From positions 124,001 to 188,000 of the forward strand of contig JADLZL010001584.1 in NCBI GenBank assembly GCA_015844335.1: a DNA stretch of 64,000 nucleotides, given 5' to 3'. The notes beneath the pieces are model-generated. The model saw nothing but the letters and a program-made list of their open reading frames with translations. It was not told the origin of the DNA and made no database searches. The DNA comes from Chrysopogon serrulatus (taxonomy: Eukaryota > Streptophyta > Magnoliopsida > Poales > Poaceae). Of this stretch, positions 10,520 through 21,801 are shown in pieces. Both the position numbers and the translations under genes were made by a program. Each line of letters starts with the position of its first letter. Position 1 is the first letter of the stretch.

Positions 10520-13183
10520 CTAGCTCATGAGCTCTTTCTCTGCACGCACCGGTGGCGGCGGCACATGGTCGGAAGCAGCAGCGCCGCCGGCTGACATCTT
10601 GAGGTTCTGCTGCTCGTAGACCTGGCGCAGCCTCTCGATCTCCTTCTTCAACGCCTCTTGATGAGCTGAAGAAGGACATATATACTCAGTGATGTTCGTT
10701 ATTCAAGCATGATGAGTAAATCCATATCCTCTTTATCACTTTGTCAGTGGTACGAATCATTAGCTCACGACGAAGAATTATGAACGACTCTCGTAGTACT
10801 GCTAAATTATGATCGACTACCCTAAGGAAAGCATGCTTGAGACGCACTTACCATCCTTGAAGATCTTGTCCTGAGCAAGAGCTGCGATCCGCTGCTTGAG
10901 GTGGCTATTGCCGACGGTCAGTATGGTCCGCTGTTGATCCAGAAACGCCACGCGAGGAGACAGCACGGACACCTCGTTCTGCAGAGCAAGCAAGCAAGCA
11001 AACGATCGATTTACATTACAACTATCTAGCAGTGCAAGCAAGCAAGGAACTCCGATAAAATTGAAAACTATTTGCCTGTTCATGCATGGATTGGTCTGAA
11101 TTTTTAATGTCCCTTGGTTTCGGTTCAGGTTCCATCAGGCCCAGCACATGTGCATGCAGCCAGCTGCTTAAGCCTAAAGCTGAATTATTATTCAGTCTTC
11201 TGGAACAAGCTGAGCGTACGGCCATGGCAAGTTAACGGAACCGGACAACTGCAGGAACATTTTTGATCTGTACCGAGCTAGCGCCATGTGCAGCAATGAA
11301 TAAAGAACACTACTGCTACTGCAAGCTCGACCCCATTGCTATTAACTATTTTGTATATTATACATTTTCATCCAAGAATAAAAGCCATAGCACTAGTAAA
11401 TATGCAAATACTCTAATACGTTACGTAAGACACTAACCAACCAACCAACCGGCCGGATCTTGCGCAAGGAGAGCTTGCTGCCATGCGAATTGATCGACCG
11501 ATGGGTCGAGCAGAGGCCGGCTCATGAGGGACCACCACGAGCACGAGGCCATGGCATGCAGATTGCAGAGGCATGTGCACTTGGATCATGGCACTACGTG
11601 GGGTTGGTACCGCGCGCTCCGGGGTAAAGACATCGGCGTGCATGATGCACGGCCACACCAACACACGGGATGGAGCTAGGAGGAGAGAGCTAGCTAGCCA
11701 GCGCCTATTGCTTTGCTTCCATGATCCAGCGTCCCCCGGCTGCACGCCAAGGCCGGCCCTCACATGCACATGGGTGCATCACTCGCGGCGCTGTTGCTAT
11801 TGCTAGCCAGCCTGTGTGCTGTGTGCTGCATCTGCATGCCGATCTATCTATCCATCTACCTTGCTGTCGTTGGCTATGCTATGCATGTGCTGAGATGACA
11901 ACAAGTTAATCGCCGCCCTCTCGCTCGTTCCAAAGTTAATTAATATATGTGTCCGTGAATTACTATGACATCGATCGTGAGGGGATGTTGGTAATATATA
12001 CTACCTCTTGTTCTTTCGTGTAGTAATTAACTAGCTGCTGGTGCATCTAGTGAGCATGTATGTTTGTTGTAGGTCTAGGTTTGAGAATCGGTGCTGATTG
12101 GTGTATAGTGGTCATTTTTCTTTCTTTCGCATTGTGTCTTTTTTTTCTTTCTATATACTTTAATAAGATGGCTGAATCTATTGGAATTTCTTGGTATGCA
12201 GAGATCGAAATAATGTCTCATCTCGAGCTAAAGCTGCTTCCATCATCTAATGAGAAGTTTCAGACCACTTTATTTGTTCCACAGCATGAATGCAGCAAAT
12301 GCATCATGGGTGTGTCTTTATCGATCGATCGAGTACGTTGACGGAGCTGCCAAATTGTCTTTATTTTGTAATTTCTGCAAGCTACATAATTCTTCTGCAT
12401 TATGCAAGCTAGCATTGGTTCATATATTTATGCTGGAGCAAGAATCGTAGTAATTGTGTATACCTGCAGGGTTGTGACGCTGCGCTCGAGCTCGGAGATG
12501 TACTGCAACTTCCTCACCCGCGACCTCTGAGCTGACTGCCGATTGGCAAGGATCCTGCCACAGAATTTCCAAGCAAGAAAGCCCATTCCGATCAGTCTAC
12601 AGACCAAGATGGATTGCTTGCAGAACGCATTGTTTGGCTGGCCACAATTAAGGCGAATGCATGCATGATGCATGGTGGGCGCGATCGGTCGGTCGAGCTC
12701 ACTCACCTCTTCACCCTCTTGGGGTCCCGGATCAGCTCCGTGGGGGCGGCGGCGGCAGCTTGCCCCGCCGCTGGCGCCTGTGCGTCCGCGCCGGGTTCAT
12801 TCGGCTCGCCGTCGCAGGCATTGCCGTTGCCGGTGGTGGTGCCTCCCCGCGGGGGCACCGCCGCCACGCTTATCCCCGTCGCTGTCGCTGCTGCCGCCGT
12901 TCTCGGACCCCGGCGCGGACGACGACCCGCCGCCGCCGCCGGCCTCGTCGGGGAACATGGACATGAGCTGGTCGTCGTCGAGCCTGTCGAACTCGCCGGC
13001 GGCGCCGTCCGCTGGCGCCACCTCGACGAAGGCGACCGAGTCGCTGAGCGACCTCCGGTGCGCGCCCCGCCGCGACGCGGCGAACTCGGCGAAGTCGTCG
13101 GCCCACGCCGCCGCCGCGCCGTGCTGGCCACCCTCCGGCCAGTGGTGCACCGCGGTCGGGATCCTCGGCGGCAGCTGCGCCAT
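10520..13183 (-). CDS. bZIP transcription factor, plant group E (bZIP34/61-like)
   Basis: Four exons on the minus strand: 13183-12707, 12554-12464, 10978-10852 and 10665-10520, with GT/AG borders. The N-terminus MAQLPPRIPTA and the block RRSLSDSVAFVE...FDRLDDDQLMSMF match the rice group-E bZIP layout. The basic region is PKRVKR|ILANRQSAQRSRVRKLQYI (the N-x7-R pattern), followed by a leucine zipper running through LERSVTTLQ, VSVLSPRVAFLDQQR, LTVGNSHLKQRIAALAQDKI and ALKKEIERLRQVYEQQN. The product should dimerise and bind DNA in the nucleus. Exon 1 is 477 nt, but the splice phase needs two bases beyond a whole codon, so it carries one surplus base. The frame shifts at about 12850-12862, in the GC-rich linker before the basic region, and otherwise stays open. 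A TATA box lies at 13357-13363. The 1485 bp intron 2 shows no gene. Confidence 0.9.
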
Positions 13184-13356
13184 CGCGTGTTCGCGCGAAC
13201 AACAATGTGCAACACGGCACCGGCGGCTAGCTAGCTCTCGATCGTATCGTAGCCGGCCGGCCCGCGCCGCCAGCAGCAGTTGCAGTGCGCGCGGCGCTCG
13301 CTAGCTAGACCGCCCGATCTTGCAATGGGTGGCGCCGGCGTTTGCCTGGAGCTTAG

Positions 13357-13363
13357 TTTTATA
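13357..13363 (-). promoter_or_regulatory. TATA box of the bZIP gene
   Basis: TATAAAA on the minus strand, 174 bp upstream of the ATG at 13183, in CTATAAAACTAAG. It gives a predicted leader of about 145 nt. Confidence 0.6.
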
Positions 13364-14984
13364 GCTAGTGGTGCAGTGGCTACTAGCTACGCTACGACGC
13401 ACGGCTCGGCACGGCAGCACCGTCCTGAGCGGCCCCCGGGTAGCTTGTGCCTGGCGGGGCGTGGGCGTGGGCGAGGGGACGGAGACGGATGGATGGATGG
13501 GAATGGGAATTGGAGGGTCACATGGGACGAGACTTTTGGAACATGAGGACAGCCTGCGCCAGCTAGCTCCTCCTCCTTCCCTGCTCCGTGCCGTGCGTGC
13601 TCCTTGAGCGAGGGATCCAGTGGAGTGGAGTGCGGGAAGTTGTTGGTGGCCTAGTGGGGTCGGCGGCTCGTTCGTTTCAATTTCAAGTGGCAGCGAAAGC
13701 TGAAAAGGGGCAGGCGACGCGAGGCGCCGACCGCAGGCCGGCGCCGAGGCGAGGCACAGGCAGGCAGTTATGTAGGTGGGCAAGGAATCCCCGCGTCCAC
13801 GTGCCGCTGTCCGCCCGCCGCGCCCGCGCCCGCGCCCGGCCGCCCGCGGATCCACCGCTCGCGTCTGCTGCTTGGGCGAGCGTGGCGACACCGCGGGCGC
13901 TGGAAATGGATCGGCAGCAGCTAGCGGTCGTTGTCGCCCAAAATTGGCCGCGTCACTGTCGCCAACGACCACGAGCGGTGCGTAGCACGTACAGGCACGG
14001 GTGGGGGATCGTGATGCAGGCCGCCGGTACTCCTTTTTTTTGTTGTTGTTGATAACATACCGCCGGTACTAGAAACCCAGAGCGATTATATCATCTCGTT
14101 GGTGATCACATGCCGGCCGGGACACGATCGAGCGAGCTTCGTTTTTATGCAGGGCGTCGTCACGAGGATGCGCCATGCTGGACCACCACGGCCGAACTCG
14201 AGTGATGGCCGGCTTGACTTGTTTGGTGGTGCCTAGTGAGTGGTGGTGAGCGGCCGGTGAGCAGGTGATTCTTAATTCATGCGGAGGTGAATGAATCGAG
14301 GCGGCGGAGATGGACGACGCAGGAGCTAGCCGCGTAAGTACCTCGCCGGCAAAAGACGCAAACGATTCGGGTGATGGCCTCCTCGTCGGAGGTTGGAGGC
14401 GCGGCGCGCGCGTACGTGCCCCTCACTTGCATTGGCATCCTCGTCTTAGGGGTTAGTTTGCGCTGCGGTTGCGGCGGCGCAGTTTGTTGGGCCGTGTCAG
14501 AGAGATCTAGTCTAGGGAATAAACAACGTACGGACGCTTTCGTTTCGTGGAAGCTTTTTGCGCCCAAAAACCACTGCGATGCGCTCGATCGTATCGTTCC
14601 CGTCAGACAGCAGCATGTTCGCAAATCCCCTCGGGATCAGAGATCTAACCGTGTCCGCCGGCTCTGTACTGCAGTATGCGCTTTAATCTAATTAATCTAC
14701 CCATGCCAGTCTTGATTAATCAAGCTGCTGTGTCAGAGATGCCGAGATACTATTTCCCGGCGTTTCTGAAAGCCGGTGTACGGATGTTGTGCTTGCTGAA
14801 TAAGTTAATTCAGTCTCAGCTCTTGAGCTATTTGCATAAGCTAGCTACGGTACGCCAAAGGCATGCATCGAGCTGCAGCGAGCAGGGCCATTACCATTTA
14901 GAACTCTAATTTTAGCTTTGGACGGCGCAGATAGAAATGTGGGAAGGTAAATGAATGGTAGGTGAATATGGTTGGTTATATCTA

Positions 14985-15276
14985 TTCCCTCCATTCTAAG
15001 TTATGTTCACCCTAGTTTTACTTGCTTTAAATTAAGATTTTTCTAGTTTCTAATTAAATTTATAGAAAACTGCACCAAAACTAGATGTTTTTGTAATTAA
15101 AACATCAAGTTAGTTCATTAAATTCTTTATGAGGTAAGTCTTGATGATGCATTTATTTAAAACCTGTGGACATTAATATACTTTTTTTTAAAAAAACTTA
15201 GCCAAAAGTTAGATATTTTTTTTTACTTAAAACAAAAGTGAAGTGAACTATAGACTATAGTTTCATGTGGAGGAAG
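14985..15276. mobile_element. Stowaway-like MITE remnant
   Basis: The left end TTCCCTCCATTC and the right end ATGTGGAGGAAG are imperfect inverted repeats, flanked on both sides by TA, which fits the TA target of Stowaway/mariner MITEs. The interior is AT-rich, with TTCACCCTAG near one end and AAGTGAACTATAG near the other. Confidence 0.5.
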
Positions 15277-15899
15277 TATTGTTGACACTCCGCCACTTCA
15301 GAGTTTAGAGTATGGTCAAAATGAAAATTTGGAGAAAACTAAAAACATATTTTCAAAGTCAAGTTTTAAGTCGATGCTCGAAAGTCATATTTTTTGGATG
15401 TATTTGTGAATTTGTTGCCATGAGAATGGTAAGGATATTTCTAATTTTAATTTGTGTTTGTGCTGTTATTAATCACGCTTACGATTAACAAAGTCATTAC
15501 AAACCCTTGATATTGACACAAACATTGCTTAGTACCAAAACAATAGTAATTAGCATACAATTTGCAAACTTATTCCGTTTTTAATATATTATTAATCTAT
15601 TATTACTATACAACTCTCTGAATCTCTTAATCGAAGGGCATGCAAAGGATGCAACCTTCTATTGGACCACATGTAGCACTGTAGCATTATTTCGGCCTGA
15701 TAGCATAACATGGATGGCCCAGGCCATGTACCCACGCCACCTGCATGGACGGAAGCCCAAGCAGATCATTTTATCTTATGGTGTACTGGACCAAATAGAA
15801 ATTTTGCACGCCAAGGTTAATTAATAGCAATCCATAACCAAGGAAATAAGGGTAAAGTTTCACAAAACAGTTGGTTCATCCACTTGATTTTTTCTCTAA

Positions 15900-16165
15900 G
15901 GCCAGTCTCACTCTCAGTGGGACTTTTATGTGAATTTCTTCTGTATTTAATAGATTGTCACATAGGTATCTTTTATGAGATGGTAACATTTTTAAAAAGT
16001 AAGTACCTAGCATGATTACAACTCTGTATGAGTCATGAAATTAAATGTCTACAACCATAGAACAAGACTTTCCAACGGGAGTATGTGTTTCATATGTCTT
16101 ATTTCATTATATATGATATGATAGTTTTGAAAACAACGCTATGAAACTTTTCATTGGGACTAGCC
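15900..16165. mobile_element. Tourist-like MITE, 266 bp
   Basis: The left end GGCCAGTCTCACTCTCAGTG and the reverse complement of the right end (GGCTAGTCCCAATGAAAAG) are imperfect terminal inverted repeats. TAA flanks both sides (15897-15899 and 16166-16168), the 3 bp target duplication of PIF/Harbinger-derived Tourist MITEs. It has no coding capacity. Confidence 0.75.
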
Positions 16166-16816
16166 TAATCTGGTTATCCCCATGACACATAATAATGTTT
16201 ATTATGCCAATATGCCAGTGCTTGTATAGGATGATCATATGTAGATAGGATATTGATTCGTTAACTGCTAGATTCATATTATAATGATAATGATGTTCCT
16301 ACAAGTATTTATTTTGTTGAGCTTCTTCTTCATGGTCCGAGTAGTTGGGATCTATGGTTTCCACTAATGTTTAATTCCGGTCACCGGAGCATTACCTCTA
16401 AAGTAAATTTCATTGCCTTCTCTCATTGTGCAATGGTATATGATTCTGTTAATCTCATTAGAGTGTGATCTTCAAGCTAAGTGTAGTTACAGAACTTGAT
16501 ATGTGTGTTAGGGGTGTGAGTGTGTGCGTTAGTGTGTTCTCTCATGTTCAGATACTATAATTGTACCCAATTAGAAGGTGTAAAAAATACTCTCTCGTCC
16601 CATAAAAAGATTCGTTATGCGATTCGCGTTATTAAATTTGACTAGGCTTATAGAAAATATTGTCGGCATTTGTATCTCTAAAACTTATTATGAAAATGTA
16701 TTCAATGATCTATCTAAGATACTACTGAGTAATTATGTATAAAAACACTAATTGTTATATGGGAACGTATGCTATGCAAACTAGACAGTTGTGCAAACTA
16801 TACAAACTCTAATCAA

Positions 16817-16910
16817 GACCACAAGAATCTAATCCGATGGGATGAGAATAACATTTGGTCAAATTGAGACCACAAGAATCTAATAAAGACCACAAGAATC
16901 TAATCCGATG
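16817..16910. repeat. Three short direct repeats
   Basis: GACCACAAGAATCTAAT occurs at 16817, 16868 and 16888. The first and third copies are followed by CCGATG. The neighbouring words CAAACTAGRCAGTTG and ACATTTGGTCAAATTGAGA are also duplicated, so the segment is a small scrambled duplication, probably from repair slippage. Confidence 0.7.
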
Positions 16911-17642
16911 CAAACTAGGCAGTTGCCTTGTTATATATATTTGGTCAAATTGAGAATAACATTTTTTTATGAGACAACATTATCTCAGTAGTATCTAAGC
17001 CTAATAAAGATGCTATAAATTAGTTATAAATAAAAAAAATGCAGTCAATTTGGCTTGCACTGTACTGTAGTGGAGTAAGTAATGCAGTCAATTTGACTCC
17101 CCCACCTACTCCAGTCTCCAGTAGACGCAGACCAGAGCGTGTGGCCGTGTGCAGTCAACCCGCCGGCTTCTCTTCCGTCCCTTCGCATTCCTGTGTTCGT
17201 GCTACGTCCAGTGGAAAACTCCGCTTACAACCCATAGACTCACCGACAGCTGGGCACTTTCCCCACTCAGGTCCACATGCCAGTGACTCAAAGCGGAGAG
17301 AAGACTCGGAGCCTATTACTCAACGCAGAAGACACACGCCGTGTAGCATCAAAAGAAGACGCACGCCGTTTAGAATACTACTTCCATTGACCAGTAGGAC
17401 CAAGAAGATATGGGGCCCATTTTCAGTGAGAGAAACGAGTTTCAGGAGCCGGGAAAGTAGGAAACCAAGTGGCGCCCCTTCCCTTCCCACTCCCCACCCA
17501 ATCTCTTGTTCAAATCAATCAACTGCGTCTCTCAGACTCTCACTCGCCTCTAACCTCCTTGTGCAAAAAACCCCACTCCGGCAGCTCAAAAACCCCAATC
17601 TTCCCCGGCGTCCCACCCAACCCTAGCACCAAACGACACCCG

Positions 17643-20600
17643 ATGTGGCATCTGAAGCGCGGCGGCGGCGGCGCCGACCCCGGCGACGCGGCGGTGCTCG
17701 ACTTCGTGGGGCTAGGGGAGTTCGCGCGGCTCTCCCTCCCCGACCACCCGCCCGACGAGCTTGGGCTCTCCGCCGCCTACGACGACGCTTCAGGCCGCAT
17801 TGTGGTCTCCGTCTTCGGCGGCGCTGTCTCCGCCTCCCCCGCCGACCTCGCGGGGGCGCCTCGGGCTGCCGATGGGCCCGGTTGGCCTCCCCGCGGGGTG
17901 GGGGCGCGGCCGCGTTCTCGACGGCGGAGGCGATCGGAGCCGTGAAGGGGTTTGTCTGCGATCGCGTGCTGTTGGGATGGGGAGGGAGCGGCTTTGCGGT
18001 GTCGATGGAGGTCGCGTCCGCGCTGCAGTTGGTGGAGGAAGGCAAGGCGTACGAGGTGGACTGGGGCGGCTTGATTTGGGCAGTGGTGAAGAGGGAGGTG
18101 GTAGCTGGGACGGCATGGCGGTACGCGCCATACCTCCTCCATCTGATGGTGCGGCAAAGCCCGGAGCTTTTCGCCGAGAGCTCACCGCTTGGGAAGCGGT
18201 TGAAAGGTCAGCTGGTGGACGAAGAAGCAGCCTCTCTGGTTTTCCTGGGCAACCAAAACATTGGTGACTTAGAGGAAATGCCAATTTTTGGCAGTCAAAA
18301 CATGAGTTTTTTCTCTCAGCCGCATGAGTTGGGGGGCAATTCCAGTTACCAAACCCTTTCGCCTTTCCAACAAATCCAAGTTTATGCTTCTGACATGGAG
18401 AGTAAATACCTGGATAAGGAAAAGACTTGCAGGGACACTCAACGTGAGGTGGAGTGCATTGAGAATATGGTGAAGGAAAAAGATCAACAATTTAAAGCAA
18501 CTGCCAATGTTATACGACAGGAAATTTTAGAAAGGAGTGTTGTAATGCGAAAATTGCAAGCGGACAAGGATCAGTTGAGCCGCAGTGTTCAACAATACGA
18601 TAAGTTACTCAAGAAGTCTTTAGCTAAATTTCAGAAGTATAAGAATATGGTAACACGTGGGGAAGGTGTTGACTCGTATTTGGAGGATCTTGGTATAACT
18701 GGTGGGAATCTCACATGGACGGCCCAAATGCGTTATCAGTGCCAGATGACTAGGAGGATTCAGAAAACATATGATTCAAATTCTTTGGAGCTTCTCGAGA
18801 AGATTACAGAAATGGGTAGGAGCATTGCAAGCCTCAGTCATGAAGTGGAAAGGCTAAAGAATTGTAGATCAATTCCAGACCTCAACAATGGCAAGCCTCA
18901 AACATGAACTATAATTACCTACAATTTAGGTAAATGCTAACTTACATGATTCAACTCATGCACATTCTATGCAGGTGTGGAAGACGATGGTGAGGGCAAA
19001 GCATCCCTAGCCATGACATTGGGTGCATCTTGGACAGGTCAAGGAGATCGTGTTTGCGACAACACACAAGTGAGTTGAGGTCTTTCCGCTCATGTTTGCT
19101 CGGGGGAATTTAGGGGTTTACACTTGGAGTTGACAGGTTCACACTGATAATTGGCCCTTTGATGTGAAGTCCGAGATTTTTGGAGATATAATTGATCTAT
19201 CTGCTAGATTTCTAGGCTCGGTCAAGGAGAGAAGTATGGATGTCAATGGGACAGGGGGGGGGGGGGAAGGGGGGGGGTGTGCGTTGAGGTAATTAGCCAG
19301 TCCTAACTCACAGAATACAACTTTTTACAATAGAAAACCACAATTAAATATAAACCTCCAACTAGATTAGCCTTAGTGAACCACCCGACAGCACAGCAGG
19401 GCTGGAAGGCAGAAGGCACTAAGGCACCAATCCAATATTCCAATTGCATGTCCAGGCATTTAGGCAAGCAAATAAAGTAGCAGTACTGATTACTAGCCTC
19501 TGCAACCAAATATCTTAAGGTCGAGCAAATAATTTGTCTAAACTTAATAGAAACCAGGCATAGATATAAAGATAATGGAGATGCTGTCCACTGTCATGCT
19601 GAAGCATGCTGCACACTCCTTGGTCATGTTGGCTGCTGCTTTTCAGTCGCTAGTTGCTACCATCACTTAGCAGTCAATCACAGTGGACTCAAGATCACCC
19701 TAAAAAATTACAAGATCATAGAAATTAATTTGTATTGACGATGCGTAAAGTTAGATTAATACAAAAGACAGTGGACAATAAGAATACCATTGATTCTTCT
19801 TCATCATTCAAACAAGTCATAGCAGCAGCAGTATCATCATCTCCTAAAACAAAGGTTTAAAAATGTTAGTGCTGCATACATGAACAGAGACCAAATGAAA
19901 ATAGATATAATTGTTGATCAATTTACCTAACATCTCACCAGTGCTAAAGATAGACTCTGAAGCAACTGATGTCACAGGAATAGCCATAACATCCCTAGCA
20001 ATCTTTTGCAAAGTGGTATACTGTATCCCACCGTACTTCAGTTTACAATGTCAAGATCTTGTGTCCTAGGTAGAGGTGGCTCTTCCAAGTACAGATCTAA
20101 CTCTGTGCACATGACAAGATGCATCAACCGGTTGTGAAGACATGTACTGATAAAAATGTCAAAAACTTCATCTTCTCCAAGACCACTTTCTGAATAGAAG
20201 ATGACAGATGGGGCCGAAGTGGATATTCCTAGTCCTTGAAACAAAGGTTGTAGTGATGCACAGAACTTACGAAAACCGACATGATCAACCATAGCATGTG
20301 GATATTCATGGACACAGATCGTTAATGCAATAGCTTTCCTAGCAACATCCTGATCAAAAGTGTACTTTTCAACACAAACTTTCCCATCAGCAGCAGTTGC
20401 CATTCTTAGTGTTGCTTGTTTAAGGCCTTTTCTAACCTGCCGAGAACTGCACTTAAGATGGTCATGGAAGTGTGTGATTCCATATCTAGTTTCTTATCCT
20501 AATCTAACATGAGTACATGACACCACGTGCATTCTGCCTTCCATTTGCCACTTACTTCGAACCTTTCCAAACAACAGATTTAAGTTCTCTCCTTTTTGCT

Positions 20601-21801
20601 GCTGCCACCACCTCTGATTCAGTACCATCAGTTTGAGAATCAATAACATGCACTTCAGGTTGAGCTGTAACACCTCCCTTTAGTTGGTTGTCAGTAGGAG
20701 GTGTATCAGAAGATGGTGCACCAAAAGCTGGTGCAACTTGTGAAGAGCTTGCTGACCTTATGACCACCATCACTGTGCAAAGAAAGGAGCACAGTCAAGA
20801 CAGGAAACACCAAAACACACAGATCTATCTTCATTGCTTCATTGTGCTTCTAATGATTAAAGTACTAGCCGTATTTCTAGTTTTCTACTAGCTAATCAAG
20901 TAGCAGTAGTACTTCTAGGTAAATAAGAGTACAATTTCGACTAATAGATCTGGTACGTATTTAATTTCTACTAACTAATCAAGTAGCAGACTAGCAGTAG
21001 TACTTGTACTCATGAATAGGAGCACTACTTCTACTAACAGATCTCTGGTATCCACTATCCAGTCTACTAACGAGTGACGAATCCTAGTAGTACTACTTCT
21101 GGCTAAAAGGATTGAGGTTTGAGAAAAAGAATCAGTAGATCACCATAGCTGTGTAGCATGTAGAGAGAGTGGATGGTGCTTGGTGCAGTCTGCAGTCAAG
21201 AAGATGTGCTCACAGCTCGAACTCCCCCACCGACCAAGGTGCATGCAGTCGAGCTCTGGCCTCCGGCAAGCCGCGAGCTACTATCCGATCTGCTGTCCAA
21301 TACTTGTCCTGAATTGCTCTCAGCACTTTTTTTGTGCTCTGAAGTCTGAATAATTTGTTATACCTATTTACGACAACTGGGGTCTTTTGGGACAACAGGA
21401 GTAATTTGGCTCACGTTAAGACAGTGGCAATTGGTCAGTATACTGAAGGTGCAACTAAATCTGAAAACATCTTTGGACATTCCTGATTTAGGAGATTCCT
21501 GATTTGTTTTTCTGACACAACATACATTTTCATTGCTTGGAATTTGCTGCAATACTTGCAATATTGTTAGAAAGAAAGCCTTATGGTCCATCCAATGTAC
21601 GAAACTTTTTTCTAGCTTACTGCTATGAAGCTTCATTGTGATATTTTTTTTAAAAGCACTTCGGCATGCATAACTCATGGTATTGTGCTGCAGGGAGGAA
21701 AACAGCTTGTTGGTTTCATAGCAAACCCTGATAGAAGGAATGACACCAGGGATAGCATGGATCTCGATGGAGTTCAGTCAGGGGCGAAGCTCTTCAGATG
21801 A
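17643..21801 (+). CDS. Uncharacterised plant protein with C-terminal coiled coil, 3 exons
   Basis: ATG at 17643 opens MWHLKRGGGG and continues VLDFVGLGEFARLSL and SAAYDDASGRIVVSVFGGAV. After two frame steps (near 17880 and 17896, each one surplus base in a G/C run) it continues AIGAVKGFVCDRVLLGWG, then KAYEVDWGGLIWAVVKREVV, then a long heptad-rich segment (about 18390-18890, for example VECIENMVKEKDQQF) predicted as coiled coil. I propose exons 17643-18890, 18975-19069 and 21694-21801. The first intron would be GC-AG (AATG|GCAAGC): with it, phase and frame run on through VEDDGEGKASLAMTLGASW and GGKQLVGFIANPDRRNDTR to TGA. Exon 1 is 1248 nt, where the phase needs a remainder of one, which agrees with two surplus bases. 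Without the GC donor the protein would stop at 18907. I do not recognise the family. The last intron hosts an antisense hAT copy and a G-rich tract. Confidence 0.7.
19254..19277. repeat. G-rich tract (G13-AA-G9)
   Basis: Thirteen G, two A, then nine G, inside the last intron of the coiled-coil gene. It could form a G-quadruplex in the non-template strand or in the pre-mRNA. Run lengths in such tracts are poorly determined by sequencing. Confidence 0.8.
19667..20773 (-). pseudogene. Degenerate hAT (RICESLEEPER-like) transposase with internal deletion
   Basis: Read on the minus strand. A BED-type zinc finger is left as KWKAECTWCH ... GITHFHDHLKC, out of frame with its neighbours. It is followed by FDQDVARKAIALTICVHEYP and GFRKFCASLQPLF. 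After a deletion of most of the catalytic core comes LDLYLEEPPLPRTQDLDIVN, then a one-base loss (TGG to TG) that creates a stop. The hAT dimerisation domain continues in the shifted frame as YTTLQKIARDVMAIPVTSV. Two further short exons follow (about 19850-19787, DDDTAAAMTCLNDEE; then 19698-19667, GDLESTVIDC and stop). The catalytic core is missing, so the product cannot be an active transposase. It lies antisense in the last intron of the coiled-coil gene. I did not find its terminal repeats. Confidence 0.8.

Larger units (their letters stand above)
13364..17642. other. Intergenic spacer, GC-rich left part and AT-rich right part
   Basis: 13364-14700 is GC-rich bZIP upstream sequence. The many open frames here (for example 13588-14052 and 14371-14691) are by-products of base composition and show no domain. 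From 14900 to 17030 it is AT-rich, with MITEs listed separately and a one-ended Stowaway-like terminus at about 16589. 17030-17642 is the promoter and leader of the next gene; I find no clear TATA box there. Confidence 0.5.

Noticed and set aside
12614..13304. Plus-strand open frames of about 200 codons opposite the bZIP gene
   Set aside because: They are antisense shadows of the GC-rich first exon, whose minus-strand reading has clear bZIP homology.
16817..16910. Short spaced repeats that could suggest a CRISPR-like array
   Set aside because: Only three copies with irregular spacing in plant nuclear DNA; a local duplication explains them.
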